Counted from the first letter of the stretch, positions 17,843-26,755 are shown. The stretch: 39,321 nt of DNA from Candidatus Mediterraneibacter gallistercoris (GCA_019119745.1 DWWI01000261.1:1-39321), one strand, 5' to 3'. Notes: generated from the letters alone by a model not told the origin. Numbers and translations: made by a program.

Positions 17843-18925
17843 ATGAAGACATATTTAGTAACGGGAGGCGCGGGCTTTATTGGGTCCAACTATATTCATT
17901 ATATGTTCGGAAAATATGGGGATAATATTAAAATTATCAATGTCGATAAATTGACATATGCCGGTAACTTGGAAAATTTGAGAACAATAGAAGATCGGGA
18001 TAATTATGTTTTTATAAAGGCCGATATCTGTGACTCGGAAGCAATAAATAAGATCTTTGAGAAAAATGATATAGACCGTGTCGTTCATTTTGCGGCGGAA
18101 AGCCATGTGGATAGAAGCATTAAAAATCCAGAAGTGTTTGTAAAGACCAATGTTCTGGGCACTCTCGTGATGCTAAATGCGGCAAAGGCTGCATGGGAAC
18201 TTGAGGATGGCAGTTACAAGGAGGACAAGAAGTTCCTTCATGTTTCTACAGATGAAGTATACGGTTCACTTGATGATGATGGGTCCTATTTTTACGAAAC
18301 AACACCTTATGATCCACACAGTCCCTATTCTGCAAGCAAAGCCTCATCTGATATGCTGGTAAAATCATACATTGACACTTACAGATTCCCGGCTAATATT
18401 ACAAACTGCAGCAATAATTATGGTCCATATCAGTTCCCCGAAAAACTGATTCCTCTCGTAATTAACAATGCGCTTCAAGGAAAACCTCTTCCTGTATATG
18501 GTGATGGGAAAAATGTAAGAGACTGGCTGTATGTGGAGGATCATGCAAAAGGAATAGACATGGTTCAGGAAAAGGGGCGTCTCTACGAGACATATAATAT
18601 AGGCGGTCATAATGAACGCCAGAATATTCAGATTATTCATACTATCCTTAGTACACTGCAGGAACTTTTACCTGAGACAGATGAGCGCAGGAAAAATATC
18701 AGTAACGATTTGATTACTTTTGTTCAAGACAGAAAAGGGCATGACAGGAGATATGCGATTGCACCAGATAAGATTAAAAGAGAAATCGGGTGGGTTCCGG
18801 ATACCAGATTTGAAGATGGAATTCGGCGTACTGTTCAATGGTATCTTGAGCATGAAGAGTGGATGCAGCATGTGACAAGCGGAAATTATCAGAAATATTA
18901 TGAAGATATGTATGGTACAAAGTAA
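17843..18925 (+). CDS. rfbB: dTDP-glucose 4,6-dehydratase
   Basis: NAD-dependent enzyme converting dTDP-glucose to dTDP-4-keto-6-deoxyglucose in the cytoplasm. The 360-residue product shows the Rossmann motif TGGAGFIGSN (residues 7-16), the catalytic Asp/Glu pair in STDEVYG (about 135-141) and the YxxxK pair YSASK (Tyr162, Lys166). The frame is open from GTG 17801, but that codon overlaps the -10 element; ATG 17843 has AAGGAGAG at good spacing. It is followed by rfbA. The usual rhamnose genes rfbC and rfbD are absent, and the product appears to go to an aminotransferase instead. Confidence 0.96.
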   Translation: MKTYLVTGGAGFIGSNYIHYMFGKYGDNIKIINVDKLTYAGNLENLRTIEDRDNYVFIKADICDSEAINKIFEKNDIDRVVHFAAESHVDRSIKNPEVFVKTNVLGTLVMLNAAKAAWELEDGSYKEDKKFLHVSTDEVYGSLDDDGSYFYETTPYDPHSPYSASKASSDMLVKSYIDTYRFPANITNCSNNYGPYQFPEKLIPLVINNALQGKPLPVYGDGKNVRDWLYVEDHAKGIDMVQEKGRLYETYNIGGHNERQNIQIIHTILSTLQELLPETDERRKNISNDLITFVQDRKGHDRRYAIAPDKIKREIGWVPDTRFEDGIRRTVQWYLEHEEWMQHVTSGNYQKYYEDMYGTK

Positions 18926-18964
18926 GAAGAAAACAGAATTCAGAACAAGAGAGGAAGATATAAC

Positions 18965-19828
18965 ATGAAAGGAATTATTCTGGCAGGCGGTTCTGGTACG
19001 AGATTGTATCCGCTTACCAAAGCCGTTTCCAAACAGATTATGCCTGTGTATGATAAACCAATGATTTATTATCCTCTTTCTACGTTAATGCTGGCAGGAA
19101 TACGGGAGATACTTATTATTTCCACACCGAGGGATATTCCGGTGTTTCAGGAACTGCTGGGAGACGGAAATCAGATCGGTCTGGAAATATCATATGCAGT
19201 ACAGGATAAACCCCGAGGTCTTGCTGAAGCATTTATCATAGGAGAAGAATTTATAGGAAAAGACAGAGTTGCACTTGTCTTGGGAGATAATATTTTTTAT
19301 GGACAGAGCTTTTCAACGCTTCTTCAGAATGTGGCTTCAAGAGAAAATGGAGCGACGATATTTGGCTATTATGTCAGTAATCCGGAAGATTACGGCGTTG
19401 TTGAATTTGACAATCAGTGGAACGCTCTTTCAATTGAAGAGAAACCGGAAAAGCCAAAATCATATTATGCTGTTCCGGGGCTCTATTTCTATGATAATCA
19501 GGTGGTGGATATAGCCAAAAACGTAAAACCTTCATCGAGAGGGGAATTGGAGATTACCAGTATTAATAATATATATCTTAGAAACGGTAATTTGAAAGTA
19601 CAGCCTTTGGGAAGAGGGTTTGCGTGGCTTGACACGGGAAATCCAGATGCTTTGATGGAAGCAGCAAATTTTATAGCAACGATTCAGAAACGGCAGGGGC
19701 TTTACATTTCATGTATTGAAGAAATTGCTTATAAAAAAGGATTTATTGACAAAGAGCAGCTGAACAGACTGGCTGACGGCCTGATCAAAACACCATATGG
19801 ACTATATTTGAAAAAACTTGCACAGTAA
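18965..19828 (+). CDS. rfbA: Glucose-1-phosphate thymidylyltransferase
   Basis: Makes dTDP-glucose from dTTP and glucose-1-phosphate, the first step of dTDP-deoxysugar synthesis. The 287-residue product begins with the classic signature [14 protein letters not shown] and contains [17 protein letters not shown], the metal site LGDNIFYG and the sugar-binding segment [11 protein letters not shown], all typical of RfbA. Length is standard. It follows rfbB by 39 bases with GAGGAAG upstream. A strong hairpin follows its stop. Confidence 0.97.
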   Translation: MKGIILAGGSGTRLYPLTKAVSKQIMPVYDKPMIYYPLSTLMLAGIREILIISTPRDIPVFQELLGDGNQIGLEISYAVQDKPRGLAEAFIIGEEFIGKDRVALVLGDNIFYGQSFSTLLQNVASRENGATIFGYYVSNPEDYGVVEFDNQWNALSIEEKPEKPKSYYAVPGLYFYDNQVVDIAKNVKPSSRGELEITSINNIYLRNGNLKVQPLGRGFAWLDTGNPDALMEAANFIATIQKRQGLYISCIEEIAYKKGFIDKEQLNRLADGLIKTPYGLYLKKLAQ

Positions 19829-19831
19829 ATG

Positions 19832-19871
19832 ATCAGACAACCATAGTTGAAAATATGGTTGTCTGATTTAT
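19832..19871 (+). terminator. Intergenic hairpin after rfbA, possible partial terminator
   Basis: ATCAGACAACCATA (19832-19845) and TATGGTTGTCTGAT (19854-19867) form a perfect 14-bp stem with an 8-base loop. Only TTATG follows, so termination is probably incomplete and may set expression of the downstream genes relative to rfbBA. Confidence 0.6.
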
Positions 19872-19893
19872 GTGATAAAAAGGAGAGAAAAGA

Positions 19894-21024
19894 ATGATAC
19901 CATTTAATATGCCGCCGTATGTTGGAAAAGAAAATGATTATATAAAAAAAGCAATTGAAAATCATAAGATTTGCGGAGACGGAGAGTTTACGAAAAAGTG
20001 TAGCGCATGGATCGAAGAAAAAACAGGAACAAAAAAAGCACTTCTTACAACATCCTGTACTCATGCGTTAGAAATGGCAGCGCTGCTTTTAGATATCAAA
20101 CCGGGAGATGAAGTGATTATGCCTTCCTTTACTTTTGTATCTACGGCAGATGCCTTTGTCCTGCGAGGAGCGAAAGCCGTATTTGTCGATATTCGTCCTG
20201 ATACAATGAATATTAATGAAGAATTGATCGAGTCGGCAATAACTGAGAAAACAAAAGCGATTGTTCCGGTGCATTATGCTGGTGTTGCCTGTGAGATGGA
20301 TCGTATTATGGAAATTGCCGCAAAATATGGACTGGCTGTAGTGGAAGACGCAGCGCAGGGCGTAATGTCTTCTTATAAAGGAAGGGCTCTCGGAACAATC
20401 GGTGATTTTGGGTGTTACAGTTTTCATGAGACTAAAAATTACAGCATGGGAGAGGGCGGAGCACTGCTGATTCGTGATAACAGCAGAATCGAAGATGCGG
20501 AGATTATCAGAGAAAAAGGCACAAACCGTAGTAAATTTTTCAGGGGGCAGATTGATAAATATACATGGGTGAATTGGGGATCTTCTTATCTTCCCAGCGA
20601 TATGAATGCTGCATATCTTTGGGCACAGCTGGAAAAGGCGGAAGAGATAAATGAGGACAGATTGAACAGCTGGGGCGAATATTATAATGGCTTGAAAGAA
20701 CTGGCAGATGAAGGGAAAATTGAACTCCCCTATATTCCGGATGGGTGCGTCCATAACGCTCATATGTTTTACATTAAAGCGAAAGATTTGGAGGAGAGAA
20801 CTTCTTTAATCAAGTACTTGAAAGAAAATGAGATTAATACGGTATTCCACTATATACCGTTACATTCTGCTCCTGCAGGCATGAAATTTGGCCGTTTTAG
20901 CGGAGAAGATGTATATACGACTAAAGAGAGTGAAAGGCTTCTTCGCCTTCCTATGTATTATCATCTTACAAAGGAAGACAGAGACAAGGTAATTGATAAA
21001 ATCAGGGAGTTCTATAAAGGATAA
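19894..21024 (+). CDS. wecE: dTDP-4-amino-4,6-dideoxygalactose transaminase (WecE-like)
   Basis: PLP enzyme that aminates dTDP-4-keto-6-deoxyglucose at C4 to give dTDP-Fuc4N. The 376-residue product follows the remembered E. coli WecE sequence closely along its length: CGDGEFTKKC, GDEVIMPSFTFVSTADAFVL, PVHYAGVACEMD, VEDAAQGVMSSYKG, SFHETKNYS with the PLP lysine at 181, EKGTNRSKFFRGQ and TTKESERLLRLP. That extent of match favours WecE activity over the related 3-amino or Qui4N enzymes. Its substrate is the RfbB product encoded just upstream. AAAAGGAG precedes the ATG. It is followed after four bases by an acetyltransferase gene. Confidence 0.92.
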   Translation: MIPFNMPPYVGKENDYIKKAIENHKICGDGEFTKKCSAWIEEKTGTKKALLTTSCTHALEMAALLLDIKPGDEVIMPSFTFVSTADAFVLRGAKAVFVDIRPDTMNINEELIESAITEKTKAIVPVHYAGVACEMDRIMEIAAKYGLAVVEDAAQGVMSSYKGRALGTIGDFGCYSFHETKNYSMGEGGALLIRDNSRIEDAEIIREKGTNRSKFFRGQIDKYTWVNWGSSYLPSDMNAAYLWAQLEKAEEINEDRLNSWGEYYNGLKELADEGKIELPYIPDGCVHNAHMFYIKAKDLEERTSLIKYLKENEINTVFHYIPLHSAPAGMKFGRFSGEDVYTTKESERLLRLPMYYHLTKEDRDKVIDKIREFYKG

Positions 21025-21028
21025 GAAA

Positions 21029-21562
21029 ATGACTGTTGATTATAGTGAAAAAGTATATTTAAAATCTATTACTTCCGCAGATACGGAAAATATTATCCGG
21101 TGGCGTAACAAAGATAATGTCAGAAAATATTTTCTCGATCAGCGTCCTTTCACGGTGGAAGGACATACAAATTGGCTGGAGAACGTGGTGAATACTGGAA
21201 AGGCTGCTCAATTCGTGATATATGAAAAGGATAGTGATTTCCCAGTGGGATCAGTTTTTTTACGTGATATTGATTATCAGAATAGAAAAGCAGAATATGG
21301 GATTTTTATCGGAGAAGATAGTGCTAGAGGAAAAGGAATCGGGACAGAAGCGGCAAAATCCATTGTACAATATGGTTTTTCAGAGCTAAAATTGCACAAG
21401 ATATTTCTTCGCGTACTCGCAGACAATAAAGGCGCGATTAAGAGCTATGAAAACGCGGGATTTGTTCAGGAGGCGTATCTGAAAGATGAAGTTTTTCTCA
21501 ATGGAGAATATAGAGATATCGTTCTGATGGCATTAATTAATCCGGAAAGGAGTGCGGAATAG
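21029..21562 (+). CDS. GNAT N-acetyltransferase, probable aminosugar acetyltransferase
   Basis: A 177-residue GNAT protein of the RimJ/PseH-like type, with the acetyl-CoA loop in EDSARGKGIGTEAAK and the C-terminal segment LADNKGAIKSYENAGFVQEA. It resembles the acetyltransferases that modify 4-amino-deoxysugars on nucleotide carriers. Placed directly after the WecE-like aminotransferase, it probably acetylates dTDP-Fuc4N to dTDP-Fuc4NAc, a role filled by WecD in enterobacteria. The frame is open from TTG 20993, inside wecE; ATG 21029 with AAGGATAAG upstream is the likely start. Substrate is inferred from context. Confidence 0.85.
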   Translation: MTVDYSEKVYLKSITSADTENIIRWRNKDNVRKYFLDQRPFTVEGHTNWLENVVNTGKAAQFVIYEKDSDFPVGSVFLRDIDYQNRKAEYGIFIGEDSARGKGIGTEAAKSIVQYGFSELKLHKIFLRVLADNKGAIKSYENAGFVQEAYLKDEVFLNGEYRDIVLMALINPERSAE

Positions 21563-21564
21563 TA

Positions 21565-22515
21565 ATGAAAGTGTCATTCGTGATTCCCTGTTACCGTTCT
21601 GAACATACAATCGGTAAAGTTGTCGATAAAATACAGAATACAATCCGGGAGAATGATGAGTGTGAGATTGTTCTGGTTAATGATTGTTCACCGGATGATA
21701 CTTTCGGGGCCATCCGAAGAATATGTGAAAAATGGGACAACGTAAAAGGAATCAGTCTTGCAAAAAATTTTGGACAGCATGCAGCTCTGATGGCTGGTTT
21801 TCGCCATGTCACAGGGGATGTGGTAGTCTGTCTGGATGATGATGGACAGACTCCGCCTGAAGAGGTCTACAAACTTTTGGATGCAATGGACGAAAAAACG
21901 GATGTGGTTTACGCGGAATATGAGCAGAAGAAGCATTCGTTTTTCCGTAATATAGGAAGCAGGATAAACGCAAAAATGACGGAATATCTGATTGGAAAGC
22001 CGAAAAATCTGTTTGTGTCCAGCTATTTTGCAGTCAGAAGATTTATCGTTGATGAAATTGTTAAATATGAGAATCCCTACCCTTATGTAATTGGTCTCAT
22101 TCTACGCGCTACAAAAAATATAAAAAATGCGAAAGTGAATCATCATGAGAGAGAAGAAGGGCAGTCAGGATATTCTTTTAAAAAGTTGTTACGGCTGTGG
22201 CTTAACGGCTTTACTGCCTTTTCGGTAAAACCGTTGCGAATTGCAACTGCTCTCGGACTGTTTTTTGCTTTTTTGGGGTTTATTTATGCAGTTTATACGG
22301 TGATTAATAAATTTGTCAATCCAAATGTCCCGGTTGGCTGGAGCTCGATGATGGCTGCATTTATGGTGATTGGGGGATGTATACTTTTCATGCTGGGGTT
22401 AATCGGCGAGTATATCGGACGTATTTACATCAGTATTAATAATTCGCCGCAGTATGTAATCAGAGATGTAATAGGATATGAGGGGGAAGGCAATGAAAAA
22501 GAGCAGAATTTTTAA
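21565..22515 (+). CDS. GT2 polyprenyl-phosphate glycosyltransferase (ArnC/GtrB/CsbB-like)
   Basis: Transfers a sugar from a nucleotide donor to undecaprenyl phosphate on the inner face of the membrane. The 316-residue product has an N-terminal GT-A domain (VSFVIPCYRSEHTI, VLVNDCSPDD) with LDDDGQTPPEE near residues 90-100. NFGQHAALMAGFRHVTGD is the DPM1-like stretch. Two C-terminal membrane helices (about 230-250 and 265-290) end in GLIGEYIGRIY, the typical GtrB/CsbB ending. With the aminosugar genes before it and two small flippase-like genes after it, its probable donor is dTDP-Fuc4NAc. The start follows AAAGGAG. It overlaps the next start by 23 bases. Confidence 0.92.
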   Translation: MKVSFVIPCYRSEHTIGKVVDKIQNTIRENDECEIVLVNDCSPDDTFGAIRRICEKWDNVKGISLAKNFGQHAALMAGFRHVTGDVVVCLDDDGQTPPEEVYKLLDAMDEKTDVVYAEYEQKKHSFFRNIGSRINAKMTEYLIGKPKNLFVSSYFAVRRFIVDEIVKYENPYPYVIGLILRATKNIKNAKVNHHEREEGQSGYSFKKLLRLWLNGFTAFSVKPLRIATALGLFFAFLGFIYAVYTVINKFVNPNVPVGWSSMMAAFMVIGGCILFMLGLIGEYIGRIYISINNSPQYVIRDVIGYEGEGNEKEQNF

Positions 22516-22837
22516 TTATTTCTTTCTCCATATTGTACTGATCATTTATTCTCTGACAAGCGTGTTGTCGAAAAGTGCAGCAGGGCAGACAGGAATTACT
22601 TTTGTTCTATTATATGGAGCGGTTTTATTCTGCCTGATGCTGTATGCAGTGCTTTGGCAGGGAGTTTTGAAAAAATTCCCGTTGACTACGGCGTTTGCTA
22701 ATAAAGCGATCGTAGTTGTATGGGGGATTCTGTGGGGGTGGCTCTTCTTTAGGGAAGCGGTTACCTGGAATAAACTGGTTGGTGCGGCAATCATCATAGC
22801 CGGAATTTTAATTGTAGTGAGGGAAAAAGATGAATAA
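22493..22837 (+). CDS. Small multidrug-resistance-fold membrane protein, putative lipid-sugar flippase subunit
   Basis: A 114-residue protein with four hydrophobic helices, the size and layout of EmrE/ArnE/ArnF proteins. The C-terminal pattern WGILWGWLFFREAVTWNKLVGAAIIIAG matches the EamA/SMR end, where a helix break is followed by Gly-rich TM4. ATG 22493 has GAGGGGGAAGG upstream; the earlier ATG 22478 lies within that SD region. It overlaps the glycosyltransferase gene before it and the sister gene after it by 8 bases, so the three are probably coupled. Together with the next gene it probably forms a heterodimer that flips the polyprenyl-phosphate sugar; this is by analogy with ArnE-ArnF. 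Confidence 0.82.
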   Translation: MKKSRIFNYFFLHIVLIIYSLTSVLSKSAAGQTGITFVLLYGAVLFCLMLYAVLWQGVLKKFPLTTAFANKAIVVVWGILWGWLFFREAVTWNKLVGAAIIIAGILIVVREKDE

Positions 22838-23192
22838 TATCGGATATGTACTCTTGTTTTTGATTTCGGTTTTTGTGTCGTCTTGTTCTCAGATAGCTCT
22901 TAAGAAAAGTGCAAATCAGAAACATGAAAATAAAATAAGAGAAATAGTGAACCCTCTTGTGCTAGGGGCTTATGCCTGCTTTTTTGGAGCATCCCTATTG
23001 ACTGTACTGGCATATCGGGGGGTAGATTTGTCTTGGGGACCGGTGCTGGAAACTACCAGTTATATATATATTATGATTTTAAGCGTGGTTTTTCTGAAGG
23101 AAAAAGTATCGAAGAAAAAGGTGTTCGGAAATATAATAATTATTATTGGAATCGTGATATATGCGTTCGGGGATAAAATAACATGGTTTTAA
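22830..23192 (+). CDS. Second small EmrE/ArnF-like membrane protein
   Basis: A 120-residue protein with four predicted helices: residues 5-22, 46-66, 73-92 and 100-115. Early in the sequence is SSCSQIALKKSANQKHENK and near the end VFLKEKVSKKKVFGNIIIIIGI, the SMR-type TM4 entry. It overlaps the preceding SMR-like gene by eight bases. Paired small proteins of this fold act as heterodimeric flippases for undecaprenyl-phosphate aminoarabinose in enterobacteria; the same job for the Fuc4NAc lipid is the likely reading here. A drug-efflux role is less likely given the context. Confidence 0.82.
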   Translation: MNNIGYVLLFLISVFVSSCSQIALKKSANQKHENKIREIVNPLVLGAYACFFGASLLTVLAYRGVDLSWGPVLETTSYIYIMILSVVFLKEKVSKKKVFGNIIIIIGIVIYAFGDKITWF

Positions 23193-23226
23193 TGTCTTGC
23201 TGCACTTGGTGAATTCTATGCGTTGC

Positions 23227-23255
23227 TTGACAAACGTACAGTGAATTGCTACTAT
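23227..23255 (+). promoter_or_regulatory. Probable promoter for tarI-tarJ-tarG-tarH
   Basis: A perfect TTGACA (23227-23232) is followed after 17 bases by TACTAT (23250-23255), with TGC before it as an extended -10. It lies in the 121-base gap before tarI, the widest gap in this stretch, so the ribitol genes may have their own transcript. Confidence 0.6.
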
Positions 23256-23313
23256 GTTATGAGCGAAAAATAAGGTGAATTTACGGATCTGTAATACAAA
23301 AGGAGAAAATGTA

Positions 23314-24036
23314 ATGGACAAGCAGGTATATGGCGTGATTCTTGCCGGCGGTCAGGGAACAAGAATGGGAAACAGCGATAAGCCAAAGCAGTTCTTGGAA
23401 GTCGGAGGACGTCCGATTTTGATTCACACAGTAGAAAAGTTTGCTGTAAATCCTGACTTTCAGCAGATTATTGTTCTGGCGCCTAAGCAGTGGCTTGCAT
23501 ATACAAAGGATATTATAAAAAAGTATATCAGGAATCATGAAAGAATTGTTATTATTGAAGGCGGAAATACCCGGAATGAGACAATTATGAATGCTGTCCA
23601 GTATATAGAAGACGCCGGGTGCCTGACTGAAGATACGATCATTGTTACCCATGATTCTGTGCGCCCGTTTGTTACCTACCGTATTATAGAAGAAAACATC
23701 AGATATGCTAAGGAATGCGGCGCATGCGATACGGTGATACCGGCGTCCGATACGATCGTGGAGAGTCGCGATGGCAGTTTTATCAGTAATATTCCGGAGC
23801 GGAAAATGATGTATCAGGGGCAGACCCCGCAGTCCTTTAAAGCAAAAAAGCTAAGGGAAATTTATAAGAGCCTGACGGAGGAAGAACGGGGAATACTGAC
23901 CGATGCATGTAAAATATATGTGCTGAAAAACGAGCCGGTCCATCTAGTAGAAGGGGATGTCTCAAATATTAAAATTACCTATCCTCATGATCTTCGGGTA
24001 GCCGAAGCAATTCTGGGAGGCAGCAAGACATGTTAA
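23314..24036 (+). CDS. tarI: Ribitol-5-phosphate cytidylyltransferase TarI (IspD-like fold)
   Basis: Couples CTP with D-ribitol-5-phosphate to give CDP-ribitol for ribitol teichoic acid. The 240-residue product has the nucleotidyltransferase signature ILAGGQGTRMGNSDKPKQFL, THDSVRPFVTYRIIEENI and YQGQTPQSFKAKKL. It matches TarI more closely than IspD along the chain (IIVLAPKQWLAYTKDIIKKY, VVEGDVSNIKITYPHDLRV-type ending). The open frame begins at GTG 23275, but ATG 23314 with AAAGGAGAA upstream is the start. The stop overlaps tarJ by seven bases. The tarJ partner removes most doubt between IspD and TarI. Confidence 0.94.
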   Translation: MDKQVYGVILAGGQGTRMGNSDKPKQFLEVGGRPILIHTVEKFAVNPDFQQIIVLAPKQWLAYTKDIIKKYIRNHERIVIIEGGNTRNETIMNAVQYIEDAGCLTEDTIIVTHDSVRPFVTYRIIEENIRYAKECGACDTVIPASDTIVESRDGSFISNIPERKMMYQGQTPQSFKAKKLREIYKSLTEEERGILTDACKIYVLKNEPVHLVEGDVSNIKITYPHDLRVAEAILGGSKTC

Positions 24037-25055
24037 ACACGGTGTATCAGCTGAAGAGACCCCGGCAGTTTGAAGCGGTTTTTAAAAGAGTTGATCTGGA
24101 TGAATCTAACGTTCTCGTTCGGCCGACATATTTGTCTATATGTAATGCGGACCAGAGATACTATCAGGGTACGAGAAACAAAGAAGTCTTGAATCAGAAA
24201 CTGCCAATGGCTCTTATCCATGAAGGCATCGGGAAGGTTGTATATGATCCTACCGGTACGTTTCAGGTGAATGAGACAGTAATTATGATACCGAATATTC
24301 CGGAGGAGCAGGACGAGGTAATAGCTGAAAATTATCTGACCTCCAGCCGGTTCTGCGCCAGTGGTGAAGACGGCTTTATGCGCGAATTTGTGGCGGCCCG
24401 GCCGGATCGCCTTCTGAGTCTGCCGGAAAATATTAATCCATATGTAGCGGCGTTTACAGAGCTGGTCAGCGTAGCGTTCCATGCTATTGGCAGATTTGAC
24501 AGAAGTGCCCATTCGCGGAGGAAATGGATAGGTGTATGGGGAGACGGTAATCTTGCGTATATTACATCACTTCTTTTGAAGAAAATGTTTTCCGACTGTA
24601 AAGTTGCGGTTTTCGGAAAGCATTGGCAAAAGATGGCGGATTTTACCTTTGTGGATGCCACATATGAGATTACATCTATTCCGGCCGGAGTGTCGGTCAA
24701 CCATGCATTTGAATGTGTGGGCGGAAGCGGATCATCCGGCGCGATCAATCAGATCATTGATTATATCCACCCGGAAGGAATGATCAGTATTATGGGAGTT
24801 ACGGAGGAACTGGCTCCAATTAATACGCGGATGATTCTGGAAAAAGGGTTGACTGTGAAAGGAAGCAGCAGAAGCGGAAGAAGAGATTATGAGGGACTGC
24901 TCAGGCTGTATAAGGAACATTCAGATATTATTGATTATCTTGAAAAAATCGTGGGGGCACAGATACGTGTGCGCAGTATAAAAGATATAATAGAGGCGTT
25001 TGAGACAGATATCCATAAGATATCCGGAAAAACAATAATGATTTGGGATAAATAA
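24030..25055 (+). CDS. tarJ: Ribulose-5-phosphate reductase TarJ (alcohol dehydrogenase family)
   Basis: NADPH-dependent reduction of ribulose-5-phosphate to ribitol-5-phosphate, working with TarI. The 341-residue medium-chain dehydrogenase shows YLSICNADQRYYQGTR, LPMALIHEGIGKVV, the Rossmann loop GVWGDGNLAYITS and HAFECVGGSGSSGAINQ, all close to remembered staphylococcal TarJ. The zinc ligand region (Cys in LSICNADQ, His-Glu in IHEG) is retained. The ATG overlaps the tarI end and is preceded by GGGAGG. TarIJ together imply that ribitol phosphate is a building block of the polymer made here. Confidence 0.94.
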   Translation: MLNTVYQLKRPRQFEAVFKRVDLDESNVLVRPTYLSICNADQRYYQGTRNKEVLNQKLPMALIHEGIGKVVYDPTGTFQVNETVIMIPNIPEEQDEVIAENYLTSSRFCASGEDGFMREFVAARPDRLLSLPENINPYVAAFTELVSVAFHAIGRFDRSAHSRRKWIGVWGDGNLAYITSLLLKKMFSDCKVAVFGKHWQKMADFTFVDATYEITSIPAGVSVNHAFECVGGSGSSGAINQIIDYIHPEGMISIMGVTEELAPINTRMILEKGLTVKGSSRSGRRDYEGLLRLYKEHSDIIDYLEKIVGAQIRVRSIKDIIEAFETDIHKISGKTIMIWDK

Positions 25056-25066
25056 GAGGTAGCGGT

Positions 25067-25870
25067 ATGTTTAAAGGCGTAAGCTATGTTGTACGTGAAA
25101 ATGTACGTAATTTATACAGAATATATTCGATTGCTAAATATGAACTACTTGCAGATATGCGAGACAGTAAACTGGGAATTTTCTGGAATTTTGCAAACCC
25201 TGTAATTCAGGTCGCAACTTATTGGTTTGTGTTTGGCTTTGTTTTTAAAAGGAACGAGATCGATGGTGTTGATTTCTTGTCGTGGCTGCTTGGCGGTATG
25301 GTGATTTGGTTTTTTATCAGTCCCTGTATTACTAACGGCTGCAATGCAGTTTATCAGAAAATTAATATTATAACAAAGATGAAGTTCCCTGTTAGTATAT
25401 TGCCGGCTACGGTCGTACTGAAAGAGGCGTTTAATCATCTCTGCCTGATGCTTATTGTTGTTGTTCTTTTTGCTATTAATGGGCATTATCCATCGCTGCA
25501 TTGGTTTGGGCTTATCTATTATTTCATCTGCAGTATATTGTTCAGTATATCATTGTCTCTGACAACTTCAGTGCTTAATATGCTTGCCAGAGATACAAGA
25601 AAACTGATCCTTGCATGCATGAGACTTCTGATGTATCTGACGCCGATTCTGTGGGATATTAAACTGCTTCCGCATACATTACAGATTATTATGAAGTTAA
25701 ATCCTATTTATTACCTTGTATGCGGATACAAAGACTGTTTCTTTTTCCACGAAGGGATTTTGTTCTATTGGAAACAGATGCTTGTTTTCTGGGTGTGGAC
25801 AATCGGACTGTTCTGGATAGGCAGCGTGATTATGTATAAATTCAGAACTAAATTCATGGATTTGATATAG
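25067..25870 (+). CDS. tarG: Teichoic-acid/polysaccharide ABC exporter, permease (TarG/TagG-like)
   Basis: ABC-2 type permease of 267 residues with six predicted membrane helices. A long amphipathic N-terminal segment (IYSIAKYELLADMRDSKLG) leads into WNFANPVIQVATYWFVFGFVF. The pattern is that of TagG/RfbD/Wzm permeases. With the ATPase encoded eleven bases downstream, it would carry the undecaprenyl-linked polymer across the membrane. The ATG follows AAGAGG. Specificity for teichoic acid rather than another polysaccharide rests on the tarIJ neighbours. Confidence 0.92.
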   Translation: MFKGVSYVVRENVRNLYRIYSIAKYELLADMRDSKLGIFWNFANPVIQVATYWFVFGFVFKRNEIDGVDFLSWLLGGMVIWFFISPCITNGCNAVYQKINIITKMKFPVSILPATVVLKEAFNHLCLMLIVVVLFAINGHYPSLHWFGLIYYFICSILFSISLSLTTSVLNMLARDTRKLILACMRLLMYLTPILWDIKLLPHTLQIIMKLNPIYYLVCGYKDCFFFHEGILFYWKQMLVFWVWTIGLFWIGSVIMYKFRTKFMDLI

Positions 25871-25880
25871 GTGTGTATGT

Positions 25881-26705
25881 ATGGAAGAATATGCAATTGA
25901 ATTCAGAAATGTTTCAAAAATATATAAACTGGTAGGAAAAGATAAAAAGAAATCTGAAGATAAGAAGTTTTATGCTTTAAAGAAGATTAACTTTCAGATA
26001 TCAAAGGGAGAAGTGGTCGGAATTCTCGGCACCAATGGTTCTGGAAAATCGACGATGGCGACAATATTAGCCGGAATCTCAGAGATTGATGAAGGAGAGA
26101 TGATTGTCAACGGAGAACAGGCGTTGATTGCAATTAATACAGGTCTCAATAATCAGCTTACAGGTCTTGAGAATATTGAATTAAAAGGTGCACTTCTCGG
26201 ATTGAAACCACATAGAGTAAAGGAAATTATTGACGGGGTTGCAGATTTTTCAGAGCTGGGCGAATTCCTCTATCAGCCGGTCAAAAAGTATTCCAGCGGT
26301 ATGAAGTCCAGATTGGGATTCTCTATTAATTTGTGCCTTGATCCGGATATTCTGATTGTAGATGAAGCATTGTCTGTAGGCGATAAGGGCTTTGCAAATA
26401 AATGTCTTAACAAAATGAAAGAACTGAAAAAGGTTGGAAAAACGATTGTGTTTATTTCCCATTCTCTTCCTCAGGTTAGAGAGTTTTGTGATACTGCGTT
26501 ATGGATAGAAGGAGGAGAAGTTAGGGAGTATGGGGAGGTTGATCCGGTTTGTGATCATTATTCAAAATATGTGGATTACCTGAATTCCCTGAATGCACAA
26601 CAGAAAAAAGAGGAAAATGAAAAGAAATTTCAGAAGCGTCTTATAGTAGATGAGAAAGATGGATTTTGGGATAAACTTCTGACATTTTTTCAGAAGAATT
26701 TCTAA
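25881..26705 (+). CDS. tarH: Teichoic-acid/polysaccharide ABC exporter, ATP-binding subunit (TarH/TagH-like)
   Basis: ATPase of 274 residues. It has Walker A GILGTNGSGKSTM, the TagH/Wzt-like segment INTGLNNQLTGLENIELKG, the ABC signature YSSGMKSRLGFS and Walker B ILIVDEALSVGD, followed by the switch His in FISHSLPQVREF. The C-terminal 45 residues are basic and helical. There is no long C-terminal binding domain of the kind seen in Wzt or in the long Bacillus TagH, so substrate recognition is probably left to the permease. It pairs with tarG just upstream. Confidence 0.94.
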   Translation: MEEYAIEFRNVSKIYKLVGKDKKKSEDKKFYALKKINFQISKGEVVGILGTNGSGKSTMATILAGISEIDEGEMIVNGEQALIAINTGLNNQLTGLENIELKGALLGLKPHRVKEIIDGVADFSELGEFLYQPVKKYSSGMKSRLGFSINLCLDPDILIVDEALSVGDKGFANKCLNKMKELKKVGKTIVFISHSLPQVREFCDTALWIEGGEVREYGEVDPVCDHYSKYVDYLNSLNAQQKKEENEKKFQKRLIVDEKDGFWDKLLTFFQKNF

Positions 26706-26755
26706 ATTTTTAGGATTTTATACAGTGAAGTATATAGATCTAAGAGGTTTTACAG

